42,039 nucleotides of DNA from Candidatus Helarchaeota archaeon (GTDB taxonomy: Archaea > Asgardarchaeota > Lokiarchaeia > Helarchaeales > RDOG01): positions 1-42,039 of the forward strand of contig JALGVI010000047.1 in NCBI GenBank assembly GCA_029838215.1, in the 5' to 3' direction. Numbering within the stretch: position 1 is the stretch's first letter; every line of letters begins with the position of its first letter. Of this stretch, positions 33,411 through 42,039 are shown piece after piece. The notes beneath the pieces were generated by a model that did not search any database, was not told where the DNA came from, and saw only the letters and a list, made by a program, of their open reading frames with translations. The position numbers and the translations under genes were made by a program.

Positions 33411-33496
33411 TTAATTTCTTCGGCAATGCCCAGTTTTTTAACAAGAATGTGAGAAGCTCGCACGTTGCCTGCCCTGACCTTTTTTCCTTTTTTACC
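33411..33496 (-). pseudogene. Partial duplicate of the parvulin gene
   Basis: 86 bp aligning without gaps to 32470-32555 of the parvulin gene, about 76 of 86 bases identical by eye. On the minus strand it still reads [18 protein letters not shown], then GIAEEIKKQDI, but it lacks the rest of the parvulin fold, so it cannot be functional as an isomerase. Differences are mostly at third codon positions, showing a time of selection before decay. It sits just after the DUF1848 stop. Confidence 0.8.
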
Positions 33497-33504
33497 GGTT
33501 TGAT

Positions 33505-34326
33505 TTAAATAATTGGCGAAGCATAACAATAAATGCATCCATGACGACATAATTGTTCTCGATAGTCGCCAACATCACGATTTTTCGTGCATCCACATTG
33601 TTCACGTGTCGGAGCCTTTGCAATGCTGCATTTTTCCATGAAGAGCAATGATAAAAACTCGCCATCGATACAATGCCCTTTATAAACGTTTGGAACGTCA
33701 AGAAGAACGTCATTACAACACGAATACATTCGAATGCCTTTTTCCTTGCATTTACTCGCCAGTTTCGTGGACACTTCGATCATTTTTCTGCGTGAGGGAA
33801 TGATGTACTTAATGTCGTGTTTTCGAGCCCGCCGTATACTCTTTTCATACCACGTGACAAAGCTGAAATAACAACGTCTCAGACCAACGCGTGCTACCAC
33901 TTCAAGTATTTTTTCAAAACTTCCGAGATTATTGACCACTCGATCACCAACACGCCAGAAAGCAATTGGATCGAATCGCCAAATAATCGTGGCGGGATTA
34001 AATTCAGCCGCCAACTTTTCCAATTGTCGCAAACGATAATGCAGGGGAATGACATTCGGTTCCAATAATTTACAATCATTGATAGTGAAATGGAAAAATA
34101 GGTTATAATCCGAAAATTCACTTGCCTGCTCTAGAAATGGTCCAAAATCCTTGCTCCAGAAAACAATCGAATGCACGTCTTCTTTTTTTAGAGAAATTCG
34201 ACTTACTTGTTGAGGATAAAATGGGTTCTTGACACGGACTTCGCCCTTCCTCATTTTATCAATGAACCAATCAAGATAAAATGCAGGGATGTCCGTTCTC
34301 CTGGAAGCACTAATGACCGATTTCAT
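33505..34326 (-). CDS. DUF1848 family protein
   Basis: 273 residues. The N-terminus ISASRRTDIPAFY and the C-terminus REQCGCTKNRDVGDY...CRHGCIYCYA are the family signatures. The C-terminal Cys cluster (CGC, then C-x-x-x-C-x-x-C) suggests an iron-sulfur site, and the core IVFWSKDFGPFL and IIWRFDPIAF suggest a TIM-barrel related to radical SAM enzymes, but with the cluster at the wrong end. The function is unknown. It is third of a minus-strand group with the radical SAM and GGCT-like genes; the gap to the latter is 18 bp. Confidence 0.82.
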   Translation of the reverse strand: MKSVISASRRTDIPAFYLDWFIDKMRKGEVRVKNPFYPQQVSRISLKKEDVHSIVFWSKDFGPFLEQASEFSDYNLFFHFTINDCKLLEPNVIPLHYRLRQLEKLAAEFNPATIIWRFDPIAFWRVGDRVVNNLGSFEKILEVVARVGLRRCYFSFVTWYEKSIRRARKHDIKYIIPSRRKMIEVSTKLASKCKEKGIRMYSCCNDVLLDVPNVYKGHCIDGEFLSLLFMEKCSIAKAPTREQCGCTKNRDVGDYREQLCRHGCIYCYASPII

Positions 34327-34344
34327 GTCTTTTCCTTACTAATC

Positions 34345-34812
34345 TCACTCAAATAATCGCGGAAACTTCGACTTTATGTCGGGGAAATTTTCGTTAAGAT
34401 ATTCGAGCCAAAGATCGCCTTGATTCATTTTCGTATAACCCATCGGAGTCATTATTGAAGATAAACGGTCAAGAAACTGATCCCAAGTCTCCTTTGTTGG
34501 AATGTAAATCTCGGCCTTGATTTTTTCATTCTCCAAGATAACTTCGCATCTCTCTCGCGTGTAAAGTCGTGGAACTCCTTCATAATGATCCAGGGCAGGC
34601 AAGCTATCAACATCAACTTCGAATAATAAAGCTTTAAAACGGGAGCCCACGCGCCTTATGGCAAACGGATAGGGAAATGGTTGAAAATTATCGAAAAAAG
34701 GATGATACATCCGCTTGTGATCGATGACTTCGCATACAGATTTTACGTGAAACGTCTTATCTCCACGAACATGACTAATGATGAATGTACCATAACCAAC
34801 AATATCCGGCAT
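34345..34812 (-). CDS. Gamma-glutamylcyclotransferase (GGCT/AIG2)-like protein
   Basis: 155 residues. GYGTFIIS is the substrate-loop version of the family's YGSNL/YGTL. RVGSRFKALLFEVD and LPALDHYEGVPRLYTRERCEV contain the conserved catalytic Glu (DHYEG). The family cyclises gamma-glutamyl amines or acts on related peptides; some members have other roles. It lies between the DUF1848 and radical SAM genes (gaps 18 and 36 bp), so the three are probably co-expressed. Confidence 0.8.
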   Translation of the reverse strand: MPDIVGYGTFIISHVRGDKTFHVKSVCEVIDHKRMYHPFFDNFQPFPYPFAIRRVGSRFKALLFEVDVDSLPALDHYEGVPRLYTRERCEVILENEKIKAEIYIPTKETWDQFLDRLSSIMTPMGYTKMNQGDLWLEYLNENFPDIKSKFPRLFE

Positions 34813-34848
34813 TTTTTCACCCGAATTTAAAGGACAAAATTACATTCA

Positions 34849-35748
34849 TTACATGTGGAGGAGACCTTTATGTCTCAGACGTTTTGTTGCAGGATCCCGA
34901 AGTCTCGCTTCCAAATAACGAATGATGAATTCACGTTCATCAGGCAATTTGGCTTCAAAACTATCATAATTCGAAACGTGGTCGTTAAAAACATACGATG
35001 TAACGGAATCATTCAAATGCTTGAAAATCGTTAATTGTTCCTTGAGAATTCCATATGGGGAAACGATTTCGAACTTACCCTCTTGAATGTCCTTCCATAA
35101 TTCACTTGTAGGCATTATATTTAACGTTCGAAAGCGGAAAATGGTCGGATTCATCTGATTCAAGACATTTGCGGTTTCTATGGCGTGTTCTTCAGAATAC
35201 TCCACGCCACCCAACCCAAGAATGATGTAAACAGATAATTGTATTCCCGCCTTCATTAGCTTCTTACCAGCTTTGATCATGTTCTCGGGCGTGGTACCTT
35301 TTTTCATCATTTTTAAAATGCGACGACTCCCAGATTCTAATCCCATGTAGCAAATTGTGAGACCTGCTTCGTGAAGCTGACGCAACTCTTCATCAGATTT
35401 TCGTAAAATGTCTAAATTTTTAGCATAACATGAAATTCTCTTCAGATGCGGGAAGAGTTCATTAATCTTGTGCAGGATCTTGAGAAGATGATCCGTCGGA
35501 GCACTTAACGCCTCACCTCCAGCCATGAATAGCGTAGAAATAAAATCGCCATAACGCTGCTTTAAAATCTCTAATTCCTTAAAAACTCGCTCTATCGGAC
35601 GAATACGATACTTTTGAATGATTTCACCGGTTAATTGATTGATGTATACGCCACAAAAACGACACTGGTTCCACCAGCATCCTTCTGTAACACCAACCAA
35701 TAACGAGTTGGCTTCTACCGGAGGTCGAATTATGATCATATCTTCCAT
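34849..35748 (-). CDS. Radical SAM protein
   Basis: 299 residues. The cluster motif near residue 20 is CWWNQCRFC (CX4CX2C, an Elp3/MiaB-like form), then FMAGGEALS, where the GGE motif binds SAM. YMGLESGSRRILKMMKKG and YIILGLGGVEYSEEHA are typical of uncharacterised archaeal radical SAM proteins of the HemN/Elp3-like group. No extra Fe-S domain and no B12 domain are present. It is first of the minus-strand trio. The gene-free 320 bp upstream (35749-36068) hold only AT-rich promoter-like sequence as far as I can see. Confidence 0.85.
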   Translation of the reverse strand: MEDMIIIRPPVEANSLLVGVTEGCWWNQCRFCGVYINQLTGEIIQKYRIRPIERVFKELEILKQRYGDFISTLFMAGGEALSAPTDHLLKILHKINELFPHLKRISCYAKNLDILRKSDEELRQLHEAGLTICYMGLESGSRRILKMMKKGTTPENMIKAGKKLMKAGIQLSVYIILGLGGVEYSEEHAIETANVLNQMNPTIFRFRTLNIMPTSELWKDIQEGKFEIVSPYGILKEQLTIFKHLNDSVTSYVFNDHVSNYDSFEAKLPDEREFIIRYLEARLRDPATKRLRHKGLLHM

Positions 35749-36068
35749 TTACACATCCTCAAGTAGAACTCAATGAGTGATGAGAATTAAGTTTTATGGT
35801 TTTTTAGTTCTATCTCGGTTTTTCTTTCATTTCGTCTCAATAAGCAACAAATAGGGGAGCAATCCAAAGCTAGACAAATCTATTATCAAATGATAAGATT
35901 TAAAATCGATAACGTGAAAATTCAAAAATTATAGAAGATTGTAAAGCGGCATTTGTATGAATTCAGATAGAATTACAATAAAAAGAATTCATAAAATTGC
36001 CCAAATTGATACCGTTCGCTAGTATTGCACTGACATATTGGTGCATAACAGGAGGCTTTTGCTTTAAA

Positions 36069-39000
36069 ATGTCCCGATTTTTGTTTAAAATTACGAAAGA
36101 AAAAAGATCATTTTTAATCTGCTTTTTTTTAATAACATTCTCCAGTTTTATTCCGATTTTAAGTTTAATGAACAATAAACTTCCACATTTTTATTCTAAA
36201 CCAATTGATTTACCGATAACGACATTAGAAATACCCCCGCTTTGGAGTTATCAAACTGGAGGTGATCTTCATTCCGTGGCGATCTCAAGTGATGGAGAAT
36301 TCATCGTGGCAGGGAGTGCTGATTCGGATGTATATTTGTTTAAAAAAGACAGCTCCGTGCCTCTATGGCATTATTCCACGGGAGCCAGTGCTTTTTCTGT
36401 CGCGATTTCAGATAATGGCATGTACTTGGTTGCAGGTAGCTATGACGATCGCGTCTATTTGTTTAACAGAACCAGTTCAACTCCAATGTGGAGTTATAAT
36501 ACAGGAGGCGATATCCGAAGCGTTGCCATCTCCGGGGATGGACAATATATCGTCGCTGGGAGTACTAACAACAAGGTCTACCTATTTAATCAGACAAGCT
36601 CTTCACCCATGTGGAGTTATACCACAGGGGACGATGTATATAGGGTCGACATATCTAAAAACGGTGATTATATCGTTGCAGGGAGTTGGGATTATAGACT
36701 TTACCTGTTTAATAGGACGAGTTCAACTCCAGAGTGGAGTTATTATACAAATGGTCGCGTCTATGCGGTCGCAATCTCTGCAGACAGCCAATACGTTGTT
36801 GGTGCAAGCATGGATTCAAACGACAGAACGTTCTTGTTCAATAGATCTTCTTCAATTCCACTTTGGATTTACTCTGGAACATCCGGCACCATTGACATTG
36901 ATATTTCTGACAATGGAGAATATATTTTTGCAGGCAATGGAGGTGGAGTTGTTTTACATCATCGTAATAGTTCAACTCCGTTGTGGACTTACCATTCCGG
37001 CTACGAAGTTGATTCTGTTGGAATTTCTGCAAATGGGCAATACATGTCTGCCGGTTATTTTAACGACCATATTCATATATTTGAAAAATCAAGCTCAACA
37101 CCAATTCGAGATTATGTAGCAGGGGATTTTGTTCGGGCTACGGACATTTCGGCAGATGGACTATATACAGTTGCAGGTAGCTACGATAATCGTGTTTATC
37201 TCCTTAGCCGCTGTGCAAAACCAGAATCAAATAATCCTAATGATTTTACTTCAAAGACAATCGGAAATGAAACGATCGATTGGATCCTCACCGATGAGTT
37301 TGGACCGGGCATGTATCGAGTATGGGGAGAAGATTCTTATGGAAATTCTTATGTCTGGAGAGATTGGACAAGTTGGGAAAATAATACCGTCCTACACGTT
37401 CCAATTAATCGAACATATTGGGGAACTCTAAATTTTACGATAGAATATAATAACTCCGTGGGTTTAATGGGTATCCCGGATTCAGTCTTTGTTACATTAG
37501 TTCCTACTGATCATGCACCAATTTGGCAATCTACGATAAGTGGAAATATTGAATCAGTTGATATTTCGGCAGATGGTTTTTACATTACGACCGGAGACAC
37601 AGACGGTGGTATAAAATTATTTAATAAAACAAGTTCGACAAACATGTGGTCCCATGTCGTAGCTTATGATGCAAAGTCGGTTGCAATTTCCTCCGATGGA
37701 GAATATATTATAGCGGGTCGTGATGATGACAAAGTATACCTGTATGATAAAGATAGCAAAACACCTGTTTGGTCATATACAACAGGAAGTGATGTTCGTG
37801 CTGTAGATATTTCATCAAATGGTGATTACATGGTTGCAGGTAGTTACGATCATTATGTCTATTTGTTTAATAAAACCAGTTCGACACCCATGTGGAGTTA
37901 TGATACAGGTTATAGCATAAGATATGAAGTCTCAATATCTGCAGATGGGCAATATATTGCAGCAGGCGGACTTAGTAATGATGTGATAGTATTCGAGAAA
38001 TCAAGTTCGACACCATTATGGAGTAAAGATGTAGGTCATGAAATCACAACAATAGCGATTTCTCAAGATGGAGAATATATTGCCGCTGGGGACAGTGCTG
38101 GTTACATATATTTGTTTAATAGAACTAATTCCACTCCGATTTGGAGTCGAGATATGGGACAATTCGTCAAATCTGTTGCAATATCGAAAAACGGAACCTT
38201 TATTGCCGCAGTTGCAGATGTTCCGCATTCATTATGTTTATTTCATAGAGATAATTCAACTCCGATTTGGAATCAAAGTTTAAGTTTGCAAGCGACATCA
38301 GTGTCAATTTCATCGGATGGAAAATACATCATTGCTTCTTGCACGGACAAATTCATATATCTATGTAATCAAAGCATGTGTCTATGGAGGTCTTATTTTG
38401 ATGGTTTTGATGAATACGTAAAAATTTCAGCCGATGGACAATATATTGCAGCAGGAGGAGACGATAATAAAATTAAATTATTTGATCTCTTTAGCAGACC
38501 GGAATCTAATTCACCGACAGATATGACAACGCATGAAATCGGTAATGAAACAATAAATTGGAATCTAATAGATGAACTGGAACCAGGACAGTATAGAGTC
38601 TGGGCAGAATATAATGGTGAAACGCCTTACATCTGGCAGGATTGGACATATTGGGAAAATAATACGGATCTCAGGGTTCCGATCAATCGCTCTATAACAG
38701 GAGTTTTCAATTATACAATAGAATACAACAACAGTCGTGGGATTCTTGGAACTCCTGATTCAGTTTTAGTAACCGTGATTCATGCACCAATTTGGAACCA
38801 TACAGTAGATGATGATGTTCTTCAAGTAAAGATATCAGGTGACGGACAATATGTAGTCGCCGGAACTGAATCTCCCGGAGGAGAAAAACTTCATTTATTT
38901 AAATCATTCAATTCAACACCATTATGGAGCAATGCAACGGGAAATACGGTAAGAAGTGTTTCTATTTCAGATGATGGAGAATATATTGCAGCCACTAACG

Positions 39001-42000
39001 ACGATGGAAACCTTTATCTCTTCCAGAAGGATAACCCAAATTATATTTGGCGTTATTCCATGGGAACCACGGGTAGATCTGTCGCAATTTCGTCCGATGG
39101 GTTCTACATTACCGTTGGTACAGACTCGCCGGGAGACATCTATCTTTTTAATAGGACAAATTCAAACCCGATGTGGAAATATTCGGGCATATCCACGGTC
39201 TTTCAGGTTGCTATTTCAGAAGATGGAGAATACATTGCGGCAGGGAGCACGGATAATAAAATTTATTTGTTTAATAAATCGAGTTCTACTCCAATGTGGG
39301 AATTCGATACTGGTAACGATGTAAGATCAGTCGCAGTAACGTCAACAGGTCAATACATCGTGGGAGGTGGTTCAAACCATATCTTGTATTTTTTTAATAG
39401 GACAAGTTCAACACCAGAATGGAGTTCAAATACAGGAGATATCATTAGATCCGTGAGCATTTCCGACCAAGGAAATAAAATTGCCGTAGGAAGTGGGTCA
39501 AAAGTTTATTTGTATAATCGGACAAGTTCCATTTCCGAGTGGAATCGTGAAACTGCAGGTCTCGTAGATTCAGTTGATATTACAGGTGATGGTGACTTCA
39601 TCGCTGCGGCTGGTGGAGACGATGTATATCATTTTAATGTATCAAATTCCACCCCTAATTGGGCATATTCAACAAATGGAAAAGTATATTCTGTCTCAAT
39701 ATCCTCGGACGGAAAATTAATTGCCGCAGGAAGTCTTGATAACAATGTATATGTCTTTCACAGGGATAGAGGTCCTGTTTCAAATAGTCCTTGTGATATC
39801 ACTTCAAATCTGACAGATACCGATAAGATTGGATGGATTTTGGCGGATCCTATTGGTCCGGGTCAATTTAGAGTCTGGGCAAATGATACAAATAACGTCT
39901 CTTATGTGTGGTCAGATTGGCAATCCTGGGATAATCTTACTTCATTAAACGTGAATATTAATCGAACTCATTGCGGCACGTTTAATTATACAATCGAATT
40001 CAACGATAGTAACGGATATCAAGGCATTCCTGATACAGTAATTGTGACTTTAGTTACTCCGCCTCCTTCTTCAAATCACCCAATGGACTTTACAGCCTCA
40101 ACCATTCTTTCGTATACTTTAAACTGGACTCTTTCTGACATGTTTGGAACAGGTTTCTACCGTGTATGGTGTAATGTTTCTAATGATGAATATTACATTT
40201 GGCAAGATTGGGATACTTGGCAAAATAATACGAATCTGATGATACCGTTGAACAATAGTGTCGAAGGAACTTTTAATTACACCATAGAATATAACAATAG
40301 CGTTGGACTCTTTGGAGCTCCTGACACGATCATTGTCAGAGTTGTATTACAAGATCATCATCCTTTATGGACTTATCAAGCCGGTAATGACATCAGATCA
40401 ATTGCTATTTCGAAGGACAGTAATTATATCGTGGCTGGGAGTAAGGATTGCAAGGTATATTTATTCCAACGAGCCCGACCAGAACCTTTATGGTCTTTCG
40501 AAACGGGTGGTACAGTCCAAGCAGTTGCCATTTCATCCGACGGTCAATATATTGTGGCAGGAGGAGTCGATTATAAGATCCGTGTTTTTAACAGGAGTTC
40601 ATCAATGCCTTTGTGGAATTATACCGCAGGAGATGTCATAAATTCGATAGCAATTTCAGATGATGGATTTTATTTCGTCGTTGGGAGCGACGATAACAAG
40701 GTTTATCTCTTCAACAGGACTAATTCGAATCCAATGTGGACTTTCAACCCGTCAGGAGACATTAAATCTGTTGCAATATCTGCAAATGGAGAATATTTTG
40801 CTGCAGGATGCACTAATGACAGGGTATATTTATTTAATAGAACAAAAATGTCATTAATTTGGCAATACGATACATCAAATGACGTGACTTCTGTCTCAAT
40901 GTCATCTGATGGGGAATATATTACAGCTTGGAGTGGCGGTGACATATATTTATTCAATAAGTCAAGTTCGACGCCAGAATGGATTTATTATAGTGGTTAT
41001 TTTTCAGGGTCAACTAAGATTTCAGGAGACGGACAATATATTGCCGCAAGCGTGACACCATATTTGCTTTTGTTTAATAGAAATAGTTCAACCCCTATTT
41101 GGAGTTATAGGCGATCCGGCGATGGAGGAACTGTAAATTCGATTGCGATCTCGCAGACGGGTCAGTATATAGCTGCTGCAAGATCATCCGATAAACTCCA
41201 TTTCCACAACAGGACAAACATCGGTCCACGTTGGAGGTATTTAACAGTAGACGAATTTGAAGTTGTTTCAATTTCTGCTGATGGTCAATACATCGCTGCA
41301 GGAAGTTATGATGATAAGATCTATCTCTTTCATAGAACTAAACAAGCCCCTTTTTCAAATCATCCGAATGATATCTTCATCAGGACAGATAGCACGGAAA
41401 AAATACATTGGATTTTAACTGAACACGAAGATAGTCCGGACATGTTCCGTGTTTGGCTAAATGATACGGGTGATAATTATTACGTCTGGAAAAATTGGAC
41501 TAATTGGCAGAATAACACGGATCTTAACATCGATATCAACATGACGGCGGTTGGAGTTTTCAATTATACGATAGAATACAATAATAGTGAAGGCGTATTT
41601 GGAATTCCTGATACAGTATTTGTCACCATTGATGATACAGAGCCCTCCATTGTTTTGGATGGTCCCATCAATAACACCGTGCTTCAGAAACCCGCACTCA
41701 TCGAACTGACAATCACGGACGATAATCTCAACCCTTCAACTGTAGAGTGGCGGGCAAACGTAACCCAAACAAGCTGGACCACGTCCTTTACGGGCTCACA
41801 TGACATCGACCTGTCAAGCTTTGCCAGCGACCAGACCGTTCAATTCTGGATTCAAGCCGATGATACGGTTGGCAACCACCAAATTATAACCGTAATCTTC
41901 ACGTTCGATGATACGGATCCCTCCATTGTTTTGGACGGTCCCGTCAATAACACCGTGCTTCAGAAACCCGCACTCATCGAACTGACAATCTCTGACGCCA

Positions 42001-42039
42001 ATCTCAACTCTTCGGCTCTAGAGTGGCGGGCAAATGTCA
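36069..42039 (+). CDS. Giant surface protein: four 8-bladed propellers with Ig-like modules (3' end off the window)
   Basis: One frame open from the ATG at 36069 to the edge, at least 1990 codons; I read through it and found no stop. GGAGG lies 13 nt upstream. Residues 1-36 are a basic start plus a hydrophobic segment (LICFFLITFSSFIPIL), a signal peptide or anchor. Four propellers follow (about 58-381, 484-808, 908-1235, 1431-1758), each of exactly eight blades of about 41 residues of the form LWSYxTGxDVxSVAISxDGxYIVAG...VYLFNRTSSTP. Each propeller is followed by an Ig-like module of about 95 residues (YVWxDWxxW, FNYTIEYNNS); the third by two. From about residue 1855 come 92-residue repeats. 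Nearly every blade has an N-R/K-T/S sequon, so heavy N-glycosylation is likely. An adhesin or envelope role is inferred. Confidence 0.9.
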   Translation, partial: MSRFLFKITKEKRSFLICFFLITFSSFIPILSLMNNKLPHFYSKPIDLPITTLEIPPLWSYQTGGDLHSVAISSDGEFIVAGSADSDVYLFKKDSSVPLWHYSTGASAFSVAISDNGMYLVAGSYDDRVYLFNRTSSTPMWSYNTGGDIRSVAISGDGQYIVAGSTNNKVYLFNQTSSSPMWSYTTGDDVYRVDISKNGDYIVAGSWDYRLYLFNRTSSTPEWSYYTNGRVYAVAISADSQYVVGASMDSNDRTFLFNRSSSIPLWIYSGTSGTIDIDISDNGEYIFAGNGGGVVLHHRNSSTPLWTYHSGYEVDSVGISANGQYMSAGYFNDHIHIFEKSSSTPIRDYVAGDFVRATDISADGLYTVAGSYDNRVYLLSRCAKPESNNPNDFTSKTIGNETIDWILTDEFGPGMYRVWGEDSYGNSYVWRDWTSWENNTVLHVPINRTYWGTLNFTIEYNNSVGLMGIPDSVFVTLVPTDHAPIWQSTISGNIESVDISADGFYITTGDTDGGIKLFNKTSSTNMWSHVVAYDAKSVAISSDGEYIIAGRDDDKVYLYDKDSKTPVWSYTTGSDVRAVDISSNGDYMVAGSYDHYVYLFNKTSSTPMWSYDTGYSIRYEVSISADGQYIAAGGLSNDVIVFEKSSSTPLWSKDVGHEITTIAISQDGEYIAAGDSAGYIYLFNRTNSTPIWSRDMGQFVKSVAISKNGTFIAAVADVPHSLCLFHRDNSTPIWNQSLSLQATSVSISSDGKYIIASCTDKFIYLCNQSMCLWRSYFDGFDEYVKISADGQYIAAGGDDNKIKLFDLFSRPESNSPTDMTTHEIGNETINWNLIDELEPGQYRVWAEYNGETPYIWQDWTYWENNTDLRVPINRSITGVFNYTIEYNNSRGILGTPDSVLVTVIHAPIWNHTVDDDVLQVKISGDGQYVVAGTESPGGEKLHLFKSFNSTPLWSNATGNTVRSVSISDDGEYIAATNDDGNLYLFQKDNPNYIWRYSMGTTGRSVAISSDGFYITVGTDSPGDIYLFNRTNSNPMWKYSGISTVFQVAISEDGEYIAAGSTDNKIYLFNKSSSTPMWEFDTGNDVRSVAVTSTGQYIVGGGSNHILYFFNRTSSTPEWSSNTGDIIRSVSISDQGNKIAVGSGSKVYLYNRTSSISEWNRETAGLVDSVDITGDGDFIAAAGGDDVYHFNVSNSTPNWAYSTNGKVYSVSISSDGKLIAAGSLDNNVYVFHRDRGPVSNSPCDITSNLTDTDKIGWILADPIGPGQFRVWANDTNNVSYVWSDWQSWDNLTSLNVNINRTHCGTFNYTIEFNDSNGYQGIPDTVIVTLVTPPPSSNHPMDFTASTILSYTLNWTLSDMFGTGFYRVWCNVSNDEYYIWQDWDTWQNNTNLMIPLNNSVEGTFNYTIEYNNSVGLFGAPDTIIVRVVLQDHHPLWTYQAGNDIRSIAISKDSNYIVAGSKDCKVYLFQRARPEPLWSFETGGTVQAVAISSDGQYIVAGGVDYKIRVFNRSSSMPLWNYTAGDVINSIAISDDGFYFVVGSDDNKVYLFNRTNSNPMWTFNPSGDIKSVAISANGEYFAAGCTNDRVYLFNRTKMSLIWQYDTSNDVTSVSMSSDGEYITAWSGGDIYLFNKSSSTPEWIYYSGYFSGSTKISGDGQYIAASVTPYLLLFNRNSSTPIWSYRRSGDGGTVNSIAISQTGQYIAAARSSDKLHFHNRTNIGPRWRYLTVDEFEVVSISADGQYIAAGSYDDKIYLFHRTKQAPFSNHPNDIFIRTDSTEKIHWILTEHEDSPDMFRVWLNDTGDNYYVWKNWTNWQNNTDLNIDINMTAVGVFNYTIEYNNSEGVFGIPDTVFVTIDDTEPSIVLDGPINNTVLQKPALIELTITDDNLNPSTVEWRANVTQTSWTTSFTGSHDIDLSSFASDQTVQFWIQADDTVGNHQIITVIFTFDDTDPSIVLDGPVNNTVLQKPALIELTISDANLNSSALEWRANV
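41634..42039 (+). repeat. 276-bp tandem repeats in the surface-protein gene
   Basis: The sequence from about 41634 recurs 276 bp later, from about 41910, and runs into the window edge. For example CCTCCATTGTTTTGGA at 41644 and 41920, and then CAATAACACCGTGCTTCAGA, are shared. Over the visible overlap of about 130 bp only a handful of bases differ. The unit encodes 92 residues (DGPxNNTVLQKPALIELTI...EWRANV), an Ig-like module. It is richer in G+C than the propeller part. Confidence 0.85.

Noticed and set aside
33350..33550. Small minus-strand protein containing ASHILVKKL
   Set aside because: It is the partial parvulin duplicate, lacking most of the fold; treated as a pseudogene fragment.
35963..36175. 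A 70-codon minus-strand frame upstream of the surface-protein gene
   Set aside because: It overlaps the signal peptide coding region and ribosome site of the large gene and is AT-biased noise.
36262..37119. A 285-codon frame inside the surface-protein gene
   Set aside because: It is a +1-frame shadow of the repetitive propeller coding sequence; the true frame is open from 36069 to the edge. The same holds for smaller frames at 37129-37431, 38956-39324 and 40303-40857.
1..42039. CRISPR arrays, insertion sequences, rRNA or tRNA genes
   Set aside because: No regularly spaced short repeats, transposase genes, rRNA signatures or cloverleaf/T-loop patterns were recognised.

Overview
The window looks like chromosomal DNA of an Asgard (Promethearchaeota) archaeon. 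It is AT-rich and gene-dense. Its information-processing genes are archaeal: RadA, Orc1/Cdc6, Nop5, fibrillarin, Elp3 and a short histone-fold protein. Promoters have TATA/BRE elements, and ribosome binding sites are of the GAGGTG type. It also carries eukaryote-like modules: a complete ubiquitin-conjugation operon and an Arf-like GTPase fused to a longin-like domain. Caldiarchaeum-type archaea also have ubiquitin operons, so the Asgard assignment is an inference. No rRNA or tRNA gene was recognised.

Layout, left to right. (1) 1-5280, minus strand: radA, an orc1/cdc6 gene, nop5 and flpA, then an orphan DNA methyltransferase cut by the left edge. (2) 5459-8183, plus: pyrD, pyrK, an iron-sulfur flavoprotein and an 80-residue protein in one tight operon. 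(3) 8379-12934, plus: a PHP-domain protein with an archaeal coiled-coil protein, then elp3, then a solitary fwdC-like gene. (4) 13024-15134, minus: an orphan 7-TM protein and a zinc-ribbon protein, separated by about 430 bp that appear to encode a folded RNA. (5) 15389-19049: a FixC/FixX-like flavoprotein-ferredoxin pair behind two unusual palindromes, a 2-hydroxyacid dehydrogenase and a BKACE-family enzyme. (6) 19222-24695: the longin-GTPase fusion, a double GNAT protein with a HEAT-repeat partner, an NAD-dependent epimerase and a DMT/NIPA-like transporter.

(7) 24831-29474 is the most striking region: ubiquitin-like protein, 57-aa protein, E1, 92-aa protein, E2, Rpn11-like JAMM peptidase and a membrane-embedded RING protein. 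All lie on one strand with gaps of 5-27 bp. The JAMM enzyme would expose the Ub diglycine by removing one Phe. The E1 has a UBA3-type catalytic Cys and a C-terminal UFD-like segment to adenylate and pass Ub to the E2. The RING protein would place ligation at the membrane. The two small proteins are unrecognised; the 57-aa one is easily missed because of its size. A macrodomain gene converges on the operon end.

(8) 30234-35748: an acyl-CoA synthetase (ADP-forming) alpha-type subunit, the histone-fold protein, a parvulin and a VapBC-type toxin-antitoxin pair flanked by the parvulin gene and a decayed partial copy of it. These are followed by a minus-strand group of DUF1848, GGCT-like and radical SAM genes. 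(9) 36069 to the right edge is one uninterrupted reading frame of at least 1990 codons. It encodes a secreted or anchored surface protein of four eight-bladed beta-propellers separated by Ig-like modules, entering near-identical 276-bp tandem repeats where the window ends.
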